From NCBI GenBank assembly GCA_036346395.1, contig CM070604.1:52975003-53039002 (forward strand): a DNA stretch of 64,000 nt, written 5' to 3'. Each line of letters opens with the position of its first letter. Position 1 is the first letter of the stretch. The notes under the pieces were generated by a model. The model had not been told where the DNA came from, ran no database searches, and saw nothing but the letters and a program-made list of their open reading frames with translations. A program made the translations under genes and the position numbers. The stretch is from Hsuehochloa calcarea (Eukaryota > Streptophyta > Magnoliopsida > Poales > Poaceae). Below, piece by piece: positions 34,101-45,755 of this stretch.

Positions 34101-37100
34101 TCTTTAAGGTCAAGCATATGGTCGCGGAGTTGACACTTTTCACTACCAAGTCATCAACGAGGCTTCCAAATTCGACCTATTTGTGGGTCAAGGTTTTCTC
34201 ATTAATCTTTGAAAAGTTGCACCAAATTTTTGAGACCAAAGGGCATTTTTATATAATGTAAAGTGCCAAATGGAGTGATGAAAGAAGTTTTCTTCATCTC
34301 CTTTACTCATACTAATCTAGTGGTACCACGAGTAAGCATCTAAAAACTTAATAACTCGCACCCTGAGGTAGAGTCTACAAGTTGATCAATGCGAGGAAGG
34401 GAAAATCATCCTTCTGACAAGCTTTATTAAGATCTGTGAAGTCTATACACATCCTCCATTTCTCATTACTCTTCCTAACCATTACAGGATTAACGAGCCA
34501 TTGAGGTGATGTACTTCACGAATGAATCCAACCTTTAAGAGCTTGTCAATCTCGGTCGATGGCGCCCTTCCGGCCGGCGAAACGCCCGAGCTTCGCTGAC
34601 CGGATTTTTGTCAGTGGAGCGCTAGCCTTGTGCTCGATCACCTCCTGGGGACTCCGCATGTCTGGACGCTTGCCATGCGAACACATCCTTGTTTGCTCGG
34701 AGGAAGGAGACGAGCGACTCTTCCTATTTAGGATTGAGTCCCGCTCCGATCAAGACTTTTGGCGAGGATCCATCAAGATTGCTTGACATGGCGCTTCTGA
34801 AGGAGCGCTTTGTCGAGCGGAACCTCTTTGGTCCGGCCTGACGGTTTGGGCGTTATCTTGGGTCCGGAGTGCTTGACCGCATGTATGATGAGTCGAAATT
34901 TCGGTCAGAACTCATCGACCGCTTCTAAAGACCTTCGATCACATGCGTATGCCATTTTGCGATCTCCACGAACCATGATTACCCTTTTGGTCCTCGGCAT
35001 TTTCAAACTTTGATACCCGTGAGTGCGTGGCTATCAAGAATTTCGCTAATGCCGGACGACCAAGAATTCCATTATATGCGGTTTGAAATCAACCACGCCA
35101 AATGAAATTTTTCCGCTCGGAAGTTATCGGGGTTCCGAACGTGACCGTAAGGACACTTGTCCTATCGGTTTGGCGGTAGAACCGTGAACTATGCCATGAA
35201 AGGCGATTTCAAATCTCCGCTCCCAAAATAAGATATTTAAAGAGCTACCACCGCCTATCAAAACTCGATTGACTTTGCAATTATTAATAGTAGGCTCTAC
35301 AATAATAGGAACCTACCCTACGAGTTGATGAGACGAGGCAATCTTCTTTCTTTGAAGGAGAACACTAGATCCGACCACCTTGATGGTTTGGTGATGATCG
35401 GTTCCGACAGTTGACCTCTCGCCCATGGCTTTCGGATGACGGCGTGAGTCGTGCGAAGAAGATCCTCCAAAGATCATATTTACCGTCATACCGAGGCTCC
35501 CGGTACTCCATCTCTTCGCCGCCATCCTTGTCCTTTTGGAACTTGTTTCCAACTCCTAGATTGCGGAAGGGCCTTTACCGCATAGAAATCCTCCACTTCT
35601 TTTGCCAAACACGACAGTGCGCAAGTCATGCCCTCGTTGGTGAAGTGGACACCACTTCTTACCTTTATTATGGCTATCGGCCTTAACTTTGGCTTTGCCC
35701 CGACCAGATAATCCTTCTTACCCTTGATCGCTTTATCCGAACCGCTAGGACTTCCTTGGTGCCCATTTTGCGGTGCTTCTTCTTCTTGGAAACCTTCTTG
35801 GGATTCTTTTCGACTTTTCAATGCCAGTTATGGATTTTATCTTTTCGATCAATGGCTTCACTCCATTCAACCGCCTCACTAGCTACGATACTTATCACCA
35901 TGTCAAAGAGTTCGACCGTTGTTCGTGGAGGATTCATAGCAATGTCCTCCGTAAACCGCCGATTCCTTAAACTCGCTTTGAATGCCCAATCACATAAGAT
36001 TCTCGCAATCTCGAATAAAATTTCAACTGGCCAACCTCTTGATGTACTTGACGAGAGTTTCCTTTGGTTCTTGCCGAGTCCGATGGAGATCATCCTCCTT
36101 TCGTATGCATCGACGCACTCGGAAATTCACAATCAAAAGATCGCAGAGTTGTTCCTGGTATAAATAGATCCGACCGGCTGGTTAAGCAACCAAGACCGCG
36201 TATCCTTCCGCAACTGGGCAAATAATTAGTCATCACGCTTTGATCACCACCCGCGCTCGATGGCAATGGTATATATCTGGAGAAACTCTAATGGATTTTG
36301 AGATCCATCGAATTTATCCATGTTGGCGGTCGGAACCCATTAGGCCAACGTCTGCCTTGGAGCCCCGCAGAAAAGGTTCTACAACTCAGAATCGACTCAT
36401 AGCGCCTTCTTGGAAAAGGTGCCGACTATGATCGATGGGAGATCGGTTTCTTCTATTTGAACGCCGAGGCTCGCTGTCCCGATCCGGCCGCAGACGTTAT
36501 CATGACGCCCTTGACCATTAGCATGGTTCGGATGATGACGGAGATCATCCGCCAAGCATGTGCTCTCCTTGGCTGGGAAGAGGTCGTTGTTCAAACAACC
36601 TTCTTCCTTCATGACCCATCGGTCGGAATCGCCGAGGAGGTCTAGGTACCGCTGGTGACCATGCCGCCTTCATCGAGGGAGGAGCGCCGGGACGAAGTCA
36701 CCGTTAGACTTTGTGACATCCTTGCCCTCAGACGCTCGCGCCGCATACTCGTTGAAGAATTTCCGATACCGCTCCACCAATTGGTTAAAGCCCGAGCTTC
36801 ACCAGATGTGGTCGATATTTAAGAATATCTTGAATACGACACAAGTTCGAATCATACCAAGGTCTCGGAGAATTCATCGAAGATGTTGGTGTTCGAGACC
36901 CAAAGTTCCTCTCGACCTTTGGCCTAACTCCGCCATGCCTGTCATCCTTGGTGGGCCGCACCACGCCGTATTAGCCGCGGACGCCCATCGCCTCCGCTGC
37001 CTCGGTAGGTGGTGCTTGATTGCCCGCGCCATCTCCATTAGCAGCGGTGGCGAGGCGGGTGTGTGCGGACTATGAGTGGCATCACGATCAAGATTTCCGA

Positions 37101-39960
37101 TCGTGTTGACCTCATGCTTCCAAAGAACGATCTTCCGAGGAGCTTCCATCGTGACTAGCGGAGAACTTCTCGCTTCTACCGAGACTTCCACGATGGAGAC
37201 CGGTCGGAGATGAGAACCTCCCGAGGTCTTCGTGGCGGGCTCACCGATTCGGCGGATTGCCGATCGGATACTGAGTCTTATCGTCCTCACTCGGTCCATT
37301 ACCGGTGAGGGTCTCATCGACACCGTTACCAAATGCCGGTTGGTCCCTGGAATTTCCAGAGGCCGTTGGTGAATACCTGTCAGCCATGACTATGTCAAGG
37401 GTATATTGACCCTCGGGTTGGCCGAGGTGTTATCACCTTTGTCGCCGGCCGAGAAACCGGCTTGAAAACATTCTGACGTCCCGATCCGTTGGAACGATCC
37501 GATCCTCGAAAGCGCTTAGCGCATCGGTGTATCTTCATCCATCCGCTCAAGTTCGCCGTCGTCGACCGCGAACCATCGAGAGGAGGACGAAGATTCCCAT
37601 GTTGCATAGCTTGGATGCAGGCTTCCATGTCAAGGTTGGAGTAGTCATCCAAGTCGAACCAGTTTTCCTCATCCCATGTTCCTGCCATACTTGTGATTAC
37701 GAATATGAAGAAAACGGATGAGTTGAGCGAAGAACCTCTTCAGAAATTTTTGCACTATCTTCCCACTGACGGCGCCACCGTCGATCATCAAATCGCCGAT
37801 CTTATGGATATATAAATGAAAAGAGGAAAATGTGCGTGACTTCGGGAGTGGATCTAACTTGCTCTTTATTGCTATGAACTCGCAATTACAAACACCGGAG
37901 TATCTAAAAACACAACACTTTGCTATATCTTGCTTGATGTCTTACGCTTGTCTTTGTTTATGCTGCACTCGTGTCTTCTCTCTTTCCGCCCTTCCATGAC
38001 CCTCCTTAAATAGTTGATGAAGCGGTGGCGCTTATCCCATGAAGAGACATCCGTTGGGGAGCGACGCACTGGTCGGGAAGAGATGGCGGTTTGGCGGTTC
38101 CACTAATCGTAAGGCGGTTGGTGAAAACGTCAATCGCTCGCGTTAATGATTTAGAGACGTTAAATCATTAGCCGTAATAGCGTTGTATTATGTGGAACAT
38201 GAAACACGTGGTTCATTCATCACATAGCGAGTGGCGTGGTTTAAACTTGACCTAAACGCTGCTCATAGCTTTACGAGCACTCACCGGTCGTGGACTAGGC
38301 TTGGAACTTTGTCCGACTGTAGTATTTATTAGATAACTTCTGTAATACCTACGACCAGTTAGGTCGGTGGTCTTAGAAGTTACGACCACGAAGACGTATG
38401 GTCTTTATCATATATTAAGATAATATATGAATATTTTAATCCTCAACAGTTGGATACTCACTGTTTTAGCAGTATATCATTCACCATTGAACTACATAGT
38501 GTGACCCATCTGGCAGTATGGTATGGCGTCAAAACTCAATTCAAGTTGGCACAGATTCACAGCAGCGAAAGGCACAGGAACATGGAACTAAAACTCTTGA
38601 AATATTTGTTGTTTTAGGAACAAGCTGATCAAGACGATGATGCCTTTTTCAGTTTTAGTCAAGATTTGACAGATGGTACAATTGCAGCCATCACAACTAA
38701 AAATGACAACAAGAATAAAAAGAAGTGAAATAGTGACTCTTTGACACATATTTATTACACATAAGATATATATGGCCACAAAAAAAATCAAAAGCAAAAG
38801 GAAACAAAATTGCACAGCGCCATGTCCACAATCATATTCCACATCAGGCTTCGCCACTACAGTTAGCTCGAATTGGCATGATGATTCAATAATCAATTGG
38901 ACACTGTTCTTTGATTGAGCTATCTAGTGCAACACAGTGCCCAGGGCCACATTCACCAAATCTATAGTCACTTAACACTACCAATTCCAAACAAAACATT
39001 TTTGAAAGAGAAAACTAAAAAAAGATATAATTTTATGTGAGACAACAAATTATCGCACTGCTGCGGAACATAATAAGTTTTAATGGAACAGTGTCACTAG
39101 GAAAGTGGGTAACTGCAATAGCAAAAGAACTTTCTAAAGATCAAAACGGGGCGAAAGCTTAAAAATGGCTGCTTTTATCAATGGAACCAAGGGAATTCAA
39201 CAGCATAACATTTCAGTAGCAACATTTTTTTCCAGAGTTGGAACGTACTATCTTTCTGAGAGAATTGGGTGTTTTTGTGGACGGATGGTATCAGGGCGGA
39301 TTCGGTTGGCTTACCATCTTCAAGGCAAGTATCCCATCGTACGGCTGGTACGTGGCGAGCCCCCTGATGGTGAGCTCCCTCTCCTCCTCGTCCCCTCCTC
39401 CTCCCACCATCAGCGCCTCCCCCGCGTGCTCCTCCATCCATCTCCCCACCAAATCCAGCGACAGCTGCACCACCACCACGTCAATCTATCTCTACTGGTT
39501 TCGGGAACGACACACGAAGGGATAAAGAAAAGCTAGTTACGTGGTTCTCGGCGAGACCGAGCTGGATGATGCCGGCGGGGTTGGAGGTCGGGTGGTATTG
39601 GTCGTCGGCGCAGCGGCGGAGGCCGGCGTAGTAGAGGGAGTCCTCGTCCCCAGCGCGGACGACGGCGCCGCGGGCGGAGAGGGGCGGAGAGAGGACGTCG
39701 CGGCGGATCGGCGACGCGTTGGAGCCCGAGGCCGCGGCGCTGGGGGATCCGGAAGGCGGGGGCCGATTGCGCTTGATGTAGAGCTGGAAGAAGTAGAAGA
39801 GGGCGCAGGGGATGAGGGAGCCGAGCACCAGCCCGCCGCGGCCCTGCACCACCCCCCGCAGCGGCACCACGATGCGCATCCCCCCGTCCGCGCGCGGCCG
39901 CGCGCGGCCCTTGTCGCGTGATTTCGGGGGTTTCTCCGCCGCGTCGTCCCTCCTCTTCAT
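25165..39960 (-). CDS. ACS10/12-type class I aminotransferase (ACC synthase-like), four exons
   Basis: PLP-dependent enzyme of the ACC synthase/aminotransferase family. Exons on the minus strand: 39960-39541 (140 codons), 39464-39315 (50 codons), 26273-26113, and 26023-25165, about 529 residues. All junctions are GT-AG and keep frame. The N-terminal extension has GGMRIVVPLRGVVQGRGGL and a hydrophobic segment near residues 43-62, probably a membrane anchor as in Arabidopsis ACS10/ACS12. Then come QLGLAENH, TSGATPAMEIL, LVPSPYYPGW, SNPSNPTG, SDEVFAGSAF and the PLP-lysine motif YGLSKDLSLAGFRVG (Lys near 366). The Arabidopsis ACS10/12 proteins are reported to be amino-acid aminotransferases rather than ACC synthases, so ethylene synthesis is doubtful. 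The interval between exons 2 and 3 is 13 kb because an 11.4-kb retrotransposon sits in it. Confidence 0.92.
27082..27760 (-). repeat. 3' LTR of the Tat-like element (left on the plus strand)
   Basis: 679 bp, TGTCGACGATC to CCTCAACA on the plus strand; in element orientation it starts TGTTGAGGATTAAAATATTC. It matches the right LTR along its whole length, with many one- or two-base differences. Confidence 0.9.
28075..30785 (+). pseudogene. Antisense extra ORF of the gypsy element (plant gypsy-type transposon protein)
   Basis: Opens with an ATG at 28075 and runs opposite to gag-pol. The diagnostic part, near 28355-28455, reads like the plant 'putative gypsy-type transposon' family (LCEAYLGIPPSMELFKYYY, then MANTKKTTKTHGNV). 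Downstream to about 30785 the sequence is charged and coiled-coil-like. Stops and frameshifts throughout. Function of these accessory proteins is unknown. Confidence 0.7.
31260..34620 (-). pseudogene. Gypsy pol remnant: reverse transcriptase, RNase H, integrase
   Basis: Reading in the minus direction: reverse transcriptase signatures at about 34300-34100 (KMPFGLKN and VDDLVVK). An RNase H frame at 33821-33024 includes WTMYFDGSL and NNVAEYEGLL. Integrase is at 32304-32011 (IITDNGTQFSSSNF). Frame changes between and within the domains make it non-functional. The NGQ-type residues normally found after the integrase DNG motif are altered. Confidence 0.85.
34621..37688 (-). pseudogene. Gypsy gag and protease region remnant
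   Basis: The likely gag start is the ATG at 37688 (MAGTWDEENWFDLDDYSNL). Downstream frames at 37332-36874 and 36093-35486 are Arg/Lys/Glu-rich and broken. The protease region should lie between about 35500 and 34620, but no intact catalytic triplet was recognised. Confidence 0.65.
37779..38448 (-). repeat. 5' LTR of the Tat-like element (right on the plus strand)
   Basis: 670 bp, CGTCGATCATC to CCTCAACA on the plus strand. The first base differs from the TG seen at the other copy. Small deletions relative to the left copy cluster at C/G-rich words (for example CACTGGTC against CACCTGGTC). Confidence 0.9.
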
Positions 39961-40466
39961 GGGAGGAGGGGGCGCGGGTGCCGCGTCGTGCTGGTGGGCG
40001 CGCGCCGCCGCCCGTGCATAGGCAGTGCAGCACGCGCGTGCGTTGCTTCCGAGGGAGGATTGGGTGGGGTAGGGTGGGGAATTTTGTGGTTTGGTAGGGA
40101 GCGAGTGGTGAGGTGTGGGGACCCAACTGGCTGTGGCGGGGCGGGGCGGGTGGCTGGTGGCCGAGGAGCGAGCGGGGCACGCCGGGTTTGGCGTCTTGCC
40201 GGTTCTGACGACGGCGGTAATCCCGTCGGGTGGGCGGAGGCTCACGTCGGGCGGGGGATACGCACGTTTACGGTCGATCAACGAGCCGAAAGAATCTTAT
40301 CATAAATTAAATATAGATACAACATAACTATTATAATAACATATGCAAGTATATACGTACCTATTAATAAAAGAAAAGATCTTACTAACTCATAACGTGA
40401 AAAGGTAGATGACATGCCTATTATCACCGTCAAATCCTTCTTTTATAGTAGTTTGTAAAGATAACC
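39961..40466. other. Upstream region of the aminotransferase gene
   Basis: GC-rich to about 40290, consistent with promoter and 5' leader of the minus-strand gene, with no clear TATA box. It then turns sharply AT-rich at about 40300 where repeat sequence begins. Confidence 0.55.
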
Positions 40467-41022
40467 TAACGAGGATTAAAACATCGATGTATTATTTTAA
40501 TACATAAGAAAAGATCATACGTTTTCATGATCGTAACCCGTAAAGCTAACGACCTTACTGGTTGTAAAGATTCCACATGTTATATAATAAATACCCTGGT
40601 CGGACAAAATCTCGAACCTAGTCTCCGACCAGCCAATTACTCGTAAGGCTATGAACTAGTATCATCTATACTTGAATCCAGGTATATCATTTACCGTGTG
40701 ATGAATGAAACACGTGTTATATATTACATATCACGCGATGTTACATAATTCTAAAACACTGAACTACGGTTGAATGTCTCACTGATATATAACCACACAA
40801 CAGTTGATACCTTGTCAACTAACACCTCTCTTCGACCAGACGCGTTACTTCCCAACAGGCGTCTCTCTAAAGAATAACTGCCACTACTTCATTAACTACT
40901 TAAAGAGGACCGTGGAAGATGGAGAGAGGGGGATCGAAGGTAATTGAGAAGATTAGCAGTCGATTTGATTACATAGCTGATTTACGTATTAAAATAATAC
41001 ATAGACGTATTAAAATCCTCTT
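40467..41022 (+). repeat. Relict Tat-like LTR with an inverted terminal fragment
   Basis: From about 40467 (GAGGATTAAAACATCGATG) to about 40980 (GTCGATTTGATTACA) the sequence is a diverged plus-oriented relative of the LTRs at 27082 and 37779. It shares GACCAGCC, ATGAATGAAACACGTG and TAACTGCCACTACTTCATTAAC. Immediately after it, at about 40987-41022, GTATTAAAATAATACAT...TTAAAATCCTC is an inverted copy of the LTR start. Confidence 0.75.
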
Positions 41023-41815
41023 CCGCGGCCACGGCCACGATCTCCTCCTTTGTTGTTGAGGTTGTTGTGGTAGGCATTGTTCCCAGATGAGTCAGACTAA
41101 ACCTGTCACATTATACTGCTCCTGTCGTATCTCAAAATTGAGCAGATGTGCGTATAAATCACTGAGCAACATCCCATCAACCCCTGTTGTCAAAGATGTG
41201 ACAAGGGAATGATAGGTGTTGTCAAGACCGGCAAGCATGTAGGTCACCATCTCTTCTTCAGGAAGAGGATGACCGATCGCTGCCATTGTATCAGCTAGAG
41301 ACTTTATCTTGTTGAAGCATGTCGCAGCCGAGTCATCCCTCTTCTTCGTGTTGGACAGTTGTATGCAGATTTGGACGAGGCGTGCCTTTGAGCAAGAGGC
41401 GAACATACGCTCCAACGTAGCCCATACTTCATGAGCCGATGCCAGAAACAAGACCTGTCCAAGCACCTCCTCCGATAGAGAAGAAAGGAGGACTCTCAGC
41501 GTAGCTTGATGTTTTTCCAGACAGCTCATGATAGGTCTGATTATCTTCTTACTTTGCTTCTGATTCTGTTGATGTTGTGATAAGGAGTTCTGGACACTTG
41601 GAAGTCCCATCTACAAAGCCAAGAAGTCGCTAGATGTTGAGCCTTCCACATAAGGTAATTTTCACAGGAAAGCTTCACACTAATTAGATGGCTAAAGGAA
41701 GGTATTGGAAGGAGACCGCTGGAAGGAGAGGCAGAAGACCGAGAGCCAGAGGACTTGACGGAATAAGAACTCTCGGTTGACATCTCGGTGGCGAGATTTT
41801 GTGGCTCTGATACCA
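41023..41815 (-). pseudogene. Truncated copia-type gag
   Basis: The minus strand from 41815 starts with a primer-binding site complementary to initiator tRNA-Met (TGGTATCAGAGC). It then encodes a Ser-rich leader and a UBN2-type gag (frames at 41816-41541 and 41610-41092, with one frame change). An RGRGRGRG-type stretch follows near 41030. The element ends abruptly at the Tat-like LTR; the rest of gag-pol and the 3' LTR are missing. Confidence 0.85.
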
Positions 41816-42059
41816 TGTGAAAATGTATTAAGAGAATGAAGTTCCGTGCTCTACAAAGGAGCTACAGGAAAATAGAAAACAAATTACAACAGGTTCAGTT
41901 CAGTATATATCTGAAATGAACAACATCTACACCGAACAGTATCTAGCATCTATATCGAACGACATCTGACTAACCATAATATATACGGCATCTCTATCTC
42001 TAATTGCTTGTTTAACACTGTGTCCTTCAATTTTTCTTCATTGCCTCAGGTACGTCACA
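41816..42059 (-). repeat. 5' LTR of the truncated copia element
   Basis: 244 bp. Plus-strand ends are TGTGAAAATG and ACGTCACA (TG...CA, with a TGTGA/TCACA inverted match). It directly adjoins the tRNA-Met primer-binding site at 41804-41815. The partner LTR is absent. Confidence 0.85.
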
Positions 42060-45000
42060 AAATGGGATGAACACTCGGAACATAAAATTTATCTTCAGTT
42101 AGTAGGGGAAATGGGGGAAATATCAGCGCCGTCCAATTGTCTTGAATTTGTAACTCGTAAGTGCTAAGCAGGTAGTCGTTGCACCCAAAAAATAGTCTCA
42201 AGATTTAAGGCAGCAACGGAAGTAAACTAAGCATGAAGCATTGTTCGCTAAAAAAGAAGAGGGCGAGTGACGATGAGAAGAATGCATCAGAGCCTCTGAT
42301 TAACCAGGGACAAAGCTAGGGGACGGGAGCTGCCAATATCTTTGTTGGATCGAAAATGCAACTAGAGGGGGGTGAATAGAAGCTCAAATACTTTTCGCTT
42401 AAGAGATTAGATTCAACATGAATTTCACTCTAATAGCTATGAGAGCTATGAAGGTTAATAGATAAGCACAGCAGAAGACTTACTTTCAATCTACTCCATC
42501 CCCTCAAAGCAAAAACTATAAATCACAGAGTTGTGCTGAAGAATCGGGATAATCGGAACTGCCGCAGGCAAACGGGTGGAACTATCTATAATCGGAACTA
42601 CCGCAGGATAAGGGCGGAACTACCTTTTATCCTTGAGCAGCTCGACAACGAAAACCAAAATTGACACAACTTTTGATCCGTTTGGTCAAACTCAACGAAA
42701 CTTGAAACAAAGCTTCACTATAAGGTTAAGAACCTATTCCAATCAAAGATTAGGCAGATCTATGTCAAAGTTTCAACCTTTTTCAATTTGAACGAAGTTT
42801 GGTTCAAACCGAGTAAAAAGGCAAAAGATGATCTAAATCTTGCTTGTGGGAAAGGAATGACCAAGATGGTCTTAGATGCACTCCCATATGTCACTGCAAC
42901 CTAGATCATCACAAAAACTTAGGGGAAAACCAACAAGACTTCAAAATTAAAAAATCATCAAAGAGAGCAAGAACATGAACAAACACATCTTTGGGAAGCT
43001 TGCTTGGATTGATTCATGATCAGGTGATGTTTACAGCCTCTCCATCCTGGAGGACACAACTCAAATAAAGAACATACAATCACTTCAACTCTAGAACCCT
43101 AGACTCCCCTTTCCTCTCCTAGGCCTAACAACACAAGTTAGAGTTTTGCATGTACGAGGCTTAGGGGATGCAGGACATCATCCTCTACTATTTATAGGGA
43201 GGCTTAGCTTCTAGAAGACAATACCCATTAGGCACCCATTAAGCCCACTCATAAACGGGTTTAACTCACGCACGTATTTTAAAGCGTTGTCTTTATCACT
43301 TCTTGACCTAAACCACTTTTCATTGCGTCATCTTGCGCCGCGGTTTAGCCAAGAGGTTACCAATGCAGTATTTGGTGAAATTACCAAAATACCCCTTCTC
43401 GATCTTTCTCCGCAGACCGAGTCTAATCTTGGTGAAGCAAACGCATGCTTCGCCACATGTAGGTTGATCTACGGCTCTCATCATGTCGGTAAGTCTCTCC
43501 CGTCCGGCTCGCACCGGAACCTCTATGGCACTTGTACCGACCCCCGCGCCGCTTGATCCAACCCGTCGCACTGAACTTCACCCGGCATCCTCGATCACTC
43601 TGAACCTCAGCTCTCCAAGCTTAGTCCCGATCATCCTCGCCGTTGACCGTCGTTGACCACCAAGCGTCCTGCACAACAATAGACAAGAAAATTGATTCCG
43701 GGAACAAGTTCTTCACAACTTGACCCACGTTAGTCAAAACATGCATTATGCAACACATATGCACTGAACCCATGATCTTGACCTAACCCAAATACAAAAA
43801 TCTAATTTGGCCGAATTTGAATCACAATCGGAACTGCCGCCAAGAAAAAACTGGAACTACCGGACTTACGGTAGTACCGCTCCCAAAACTGCGGTCGTAC
43901 CGATTCTCGGAGAAACACAAACAAACCCACAAAATTCCTTCTCTGGAAAAAACATTCCGCCAACAACCGGTACTACCACCATGCGGAAGTACTGCCAAGT
44001 AGAAAACGGAACTACCGATTATCCTGACACTTGCTGAAAACAGGAATTTTGACAAACTTTCAAAGCAAATTCCAATTGTCTCATCATCCTAAGATCGTGA
44101 GTATATCCCCATGATATCCATAATCTTAGACAAATTCATTGAGTCTGCAGTATACACTAAAAAAGACGATCTTTTTAGAGCACCCTGGAGGCCTGAAGCA
44201 AGCATAAAAGACGGACAAATTGTAATCTTTGTCTAAAGACCTTTCTGAAATGAAACTCTAGTATCCGATGATCAGTGATCGCATATCCATCTGAAAAACT
44301 ACATAGTAATAGGAAAAAAATATCAGTTACGCAACAGTTACGACGCTAGGCGTAACAAGGAGCAGGGCTCAGATTCAATCCATGGACAGTAATGCAGGAT
44401 ACTCTACTTGGAGTTACTACTCAATGGAATGCCAGAATAAGAGATACATGATGCACGTTTGGCTGGTACCCGGGCTTTTTAGCTAAAATTGTAGGAATCC
44501 CACTCACCAGAAATCTCTATCCCTCTCTCTCTCAAATCCCAACAAAAATGTGGCTCACATAATAGGAAATGAATCGTCTCTGTTGAAGAATTCAATGCAG
44601 ATGATCTACAGTGTATAGAATTAGAAAGAGATCTCTACCATTCCATAAAAAAAATCATAAGTCAATATCAATAGGTACAGTGCATTTGCTACATTGTTTT
44701 TTTTTGTGCGGTGAATATTTCGTTGTGCTACAGTATTACTGTAGTCAATGCAGATTACCGTTCACACTGTGAAACTCTGCCATACGCGTGAACTTTGGTG
44801 TGCACCATTTAAAGAAAACTCTCACAAGCACATTTGAACTAAAACGGAAAAAAATTGAACTAAACCATTTTCTTTCGGAGGGCCCCGAAATTTCTCAAAA
44901 TTGTGAACCATGGTCCCGTACAAATCCAGCTCTCGGCTCTGCTCCACGATCAACCAACCAGACGTACACGCACAGACAAGTGAACGTCTGTACCAAGCAT

Positions 45001-45755
45001 ATTTGCTTCTTGTCCTTGCCGTTCGACGTTGGAAACTAGCGCGGGGATCCGTCGGAGGGTGGCCGTGGTTCGCTCGGAACGCACGATACGATCGTGAAAC
45101 GAACGCTTGCTTCAACTCTTGTCTGCGTTTATCCGTTGGTCCACCTGGATCTGGATGCGCATGCTTGTGGCCTCCAATTTTCGTATTTTTCAGAGTCAAT
45201 GACGAGAAAAAAGACATCGATGACTTGCAGCAATTGTTGATCTGTAACAGACGATGTGAGTTCCTGTAGTGCACTACTAAACACACCTGAAAAAAGAAGA
45301 AGAAGAAGAGACTGGCTGAACAGAGCGACTATAGTGAAGTACTAGACCATGGCTATGAGGAGAAAAATTAAGCCATGGCTACGGGAAAGCTAAAAGGCGA
45401 AGGTCTGGATGGGAAATTCTTCCCATGTCGGTCCGCCGGTCGGTGGCGACTAGCTCGATCTTCTTTCCCTTTACAAAAGGGAAAGACCAACAGAAACAAG
45501 CATCTGGATTAAGTGCGTGTACTTTAGCCTCTTTTTCTCGTGTTCTTGGGTAAAGCCGCCATGGCGTCTGATTAGGAAGGAGATTAAAGATTGAAATGGG
45601 TTCCTTGACGCAAGGAAAAAGCACCCGAGAACCGAGAATCGAGATGCGAAGGAGCAACATGCTGCCGCAGAGAGTTGAGCCTCTCTTTTCGGGTCACCGT
45701 ATTCTGAATAAGCTCCTGGGCTTGTCCCACTCCCGTATGTGGGCTGGGCTCAATT
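42060..45755. other. Repeat-derived intergenic sequence
   Basis: From 42343 (TGTTGGATCGAAAATGC, then AACTAGAGGGGGGTGAATAG) to about 44080 the DNA looks like retrotransposon LTR or leader sequence. It carries recurring CGGAACTACCGC-type words near 42550-42630 and 43830-43990 and a TATTTATAGGGAGG TATA-like site near 43190. I could not find the right end or a target duplication. No gene recognised up to 45755. Confidence 0.5.

Larger units (their letters stand above)
27082..38448 (-). mobile_element. Ty3/gypsy retrotransposon (Tat-like), 11.4 kb, in the aminotransferase intron
   Basis: Two LTRs flank a minus-oriented gag-pol and a plus-strand antisense ORF. A primer-binding-site-like TGGCGCCGTCAGTGGG (minus strand) directly follows the right-hand LTR at about 37777. 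A purine-rich GTTCGGGGCTAGC precedes the left-hand LTR. RNase H before integrase in the minus direction fits Ty3/gypsy order. An extra antisense ORF between pol and the 3' LTR is known from the Tat/Grande/Retand lineage. All frames are broken. Flanks AACTT and GTTGG do not match, so no target duplication is visible. Confidence 0.88.

Noticed and set aside
39541..39921. Plus-strand frame opposite aminotransferase exon 1
   Set aside because: Gly/Ala/Glu-rich antisense shadow of the GC-rich exon.
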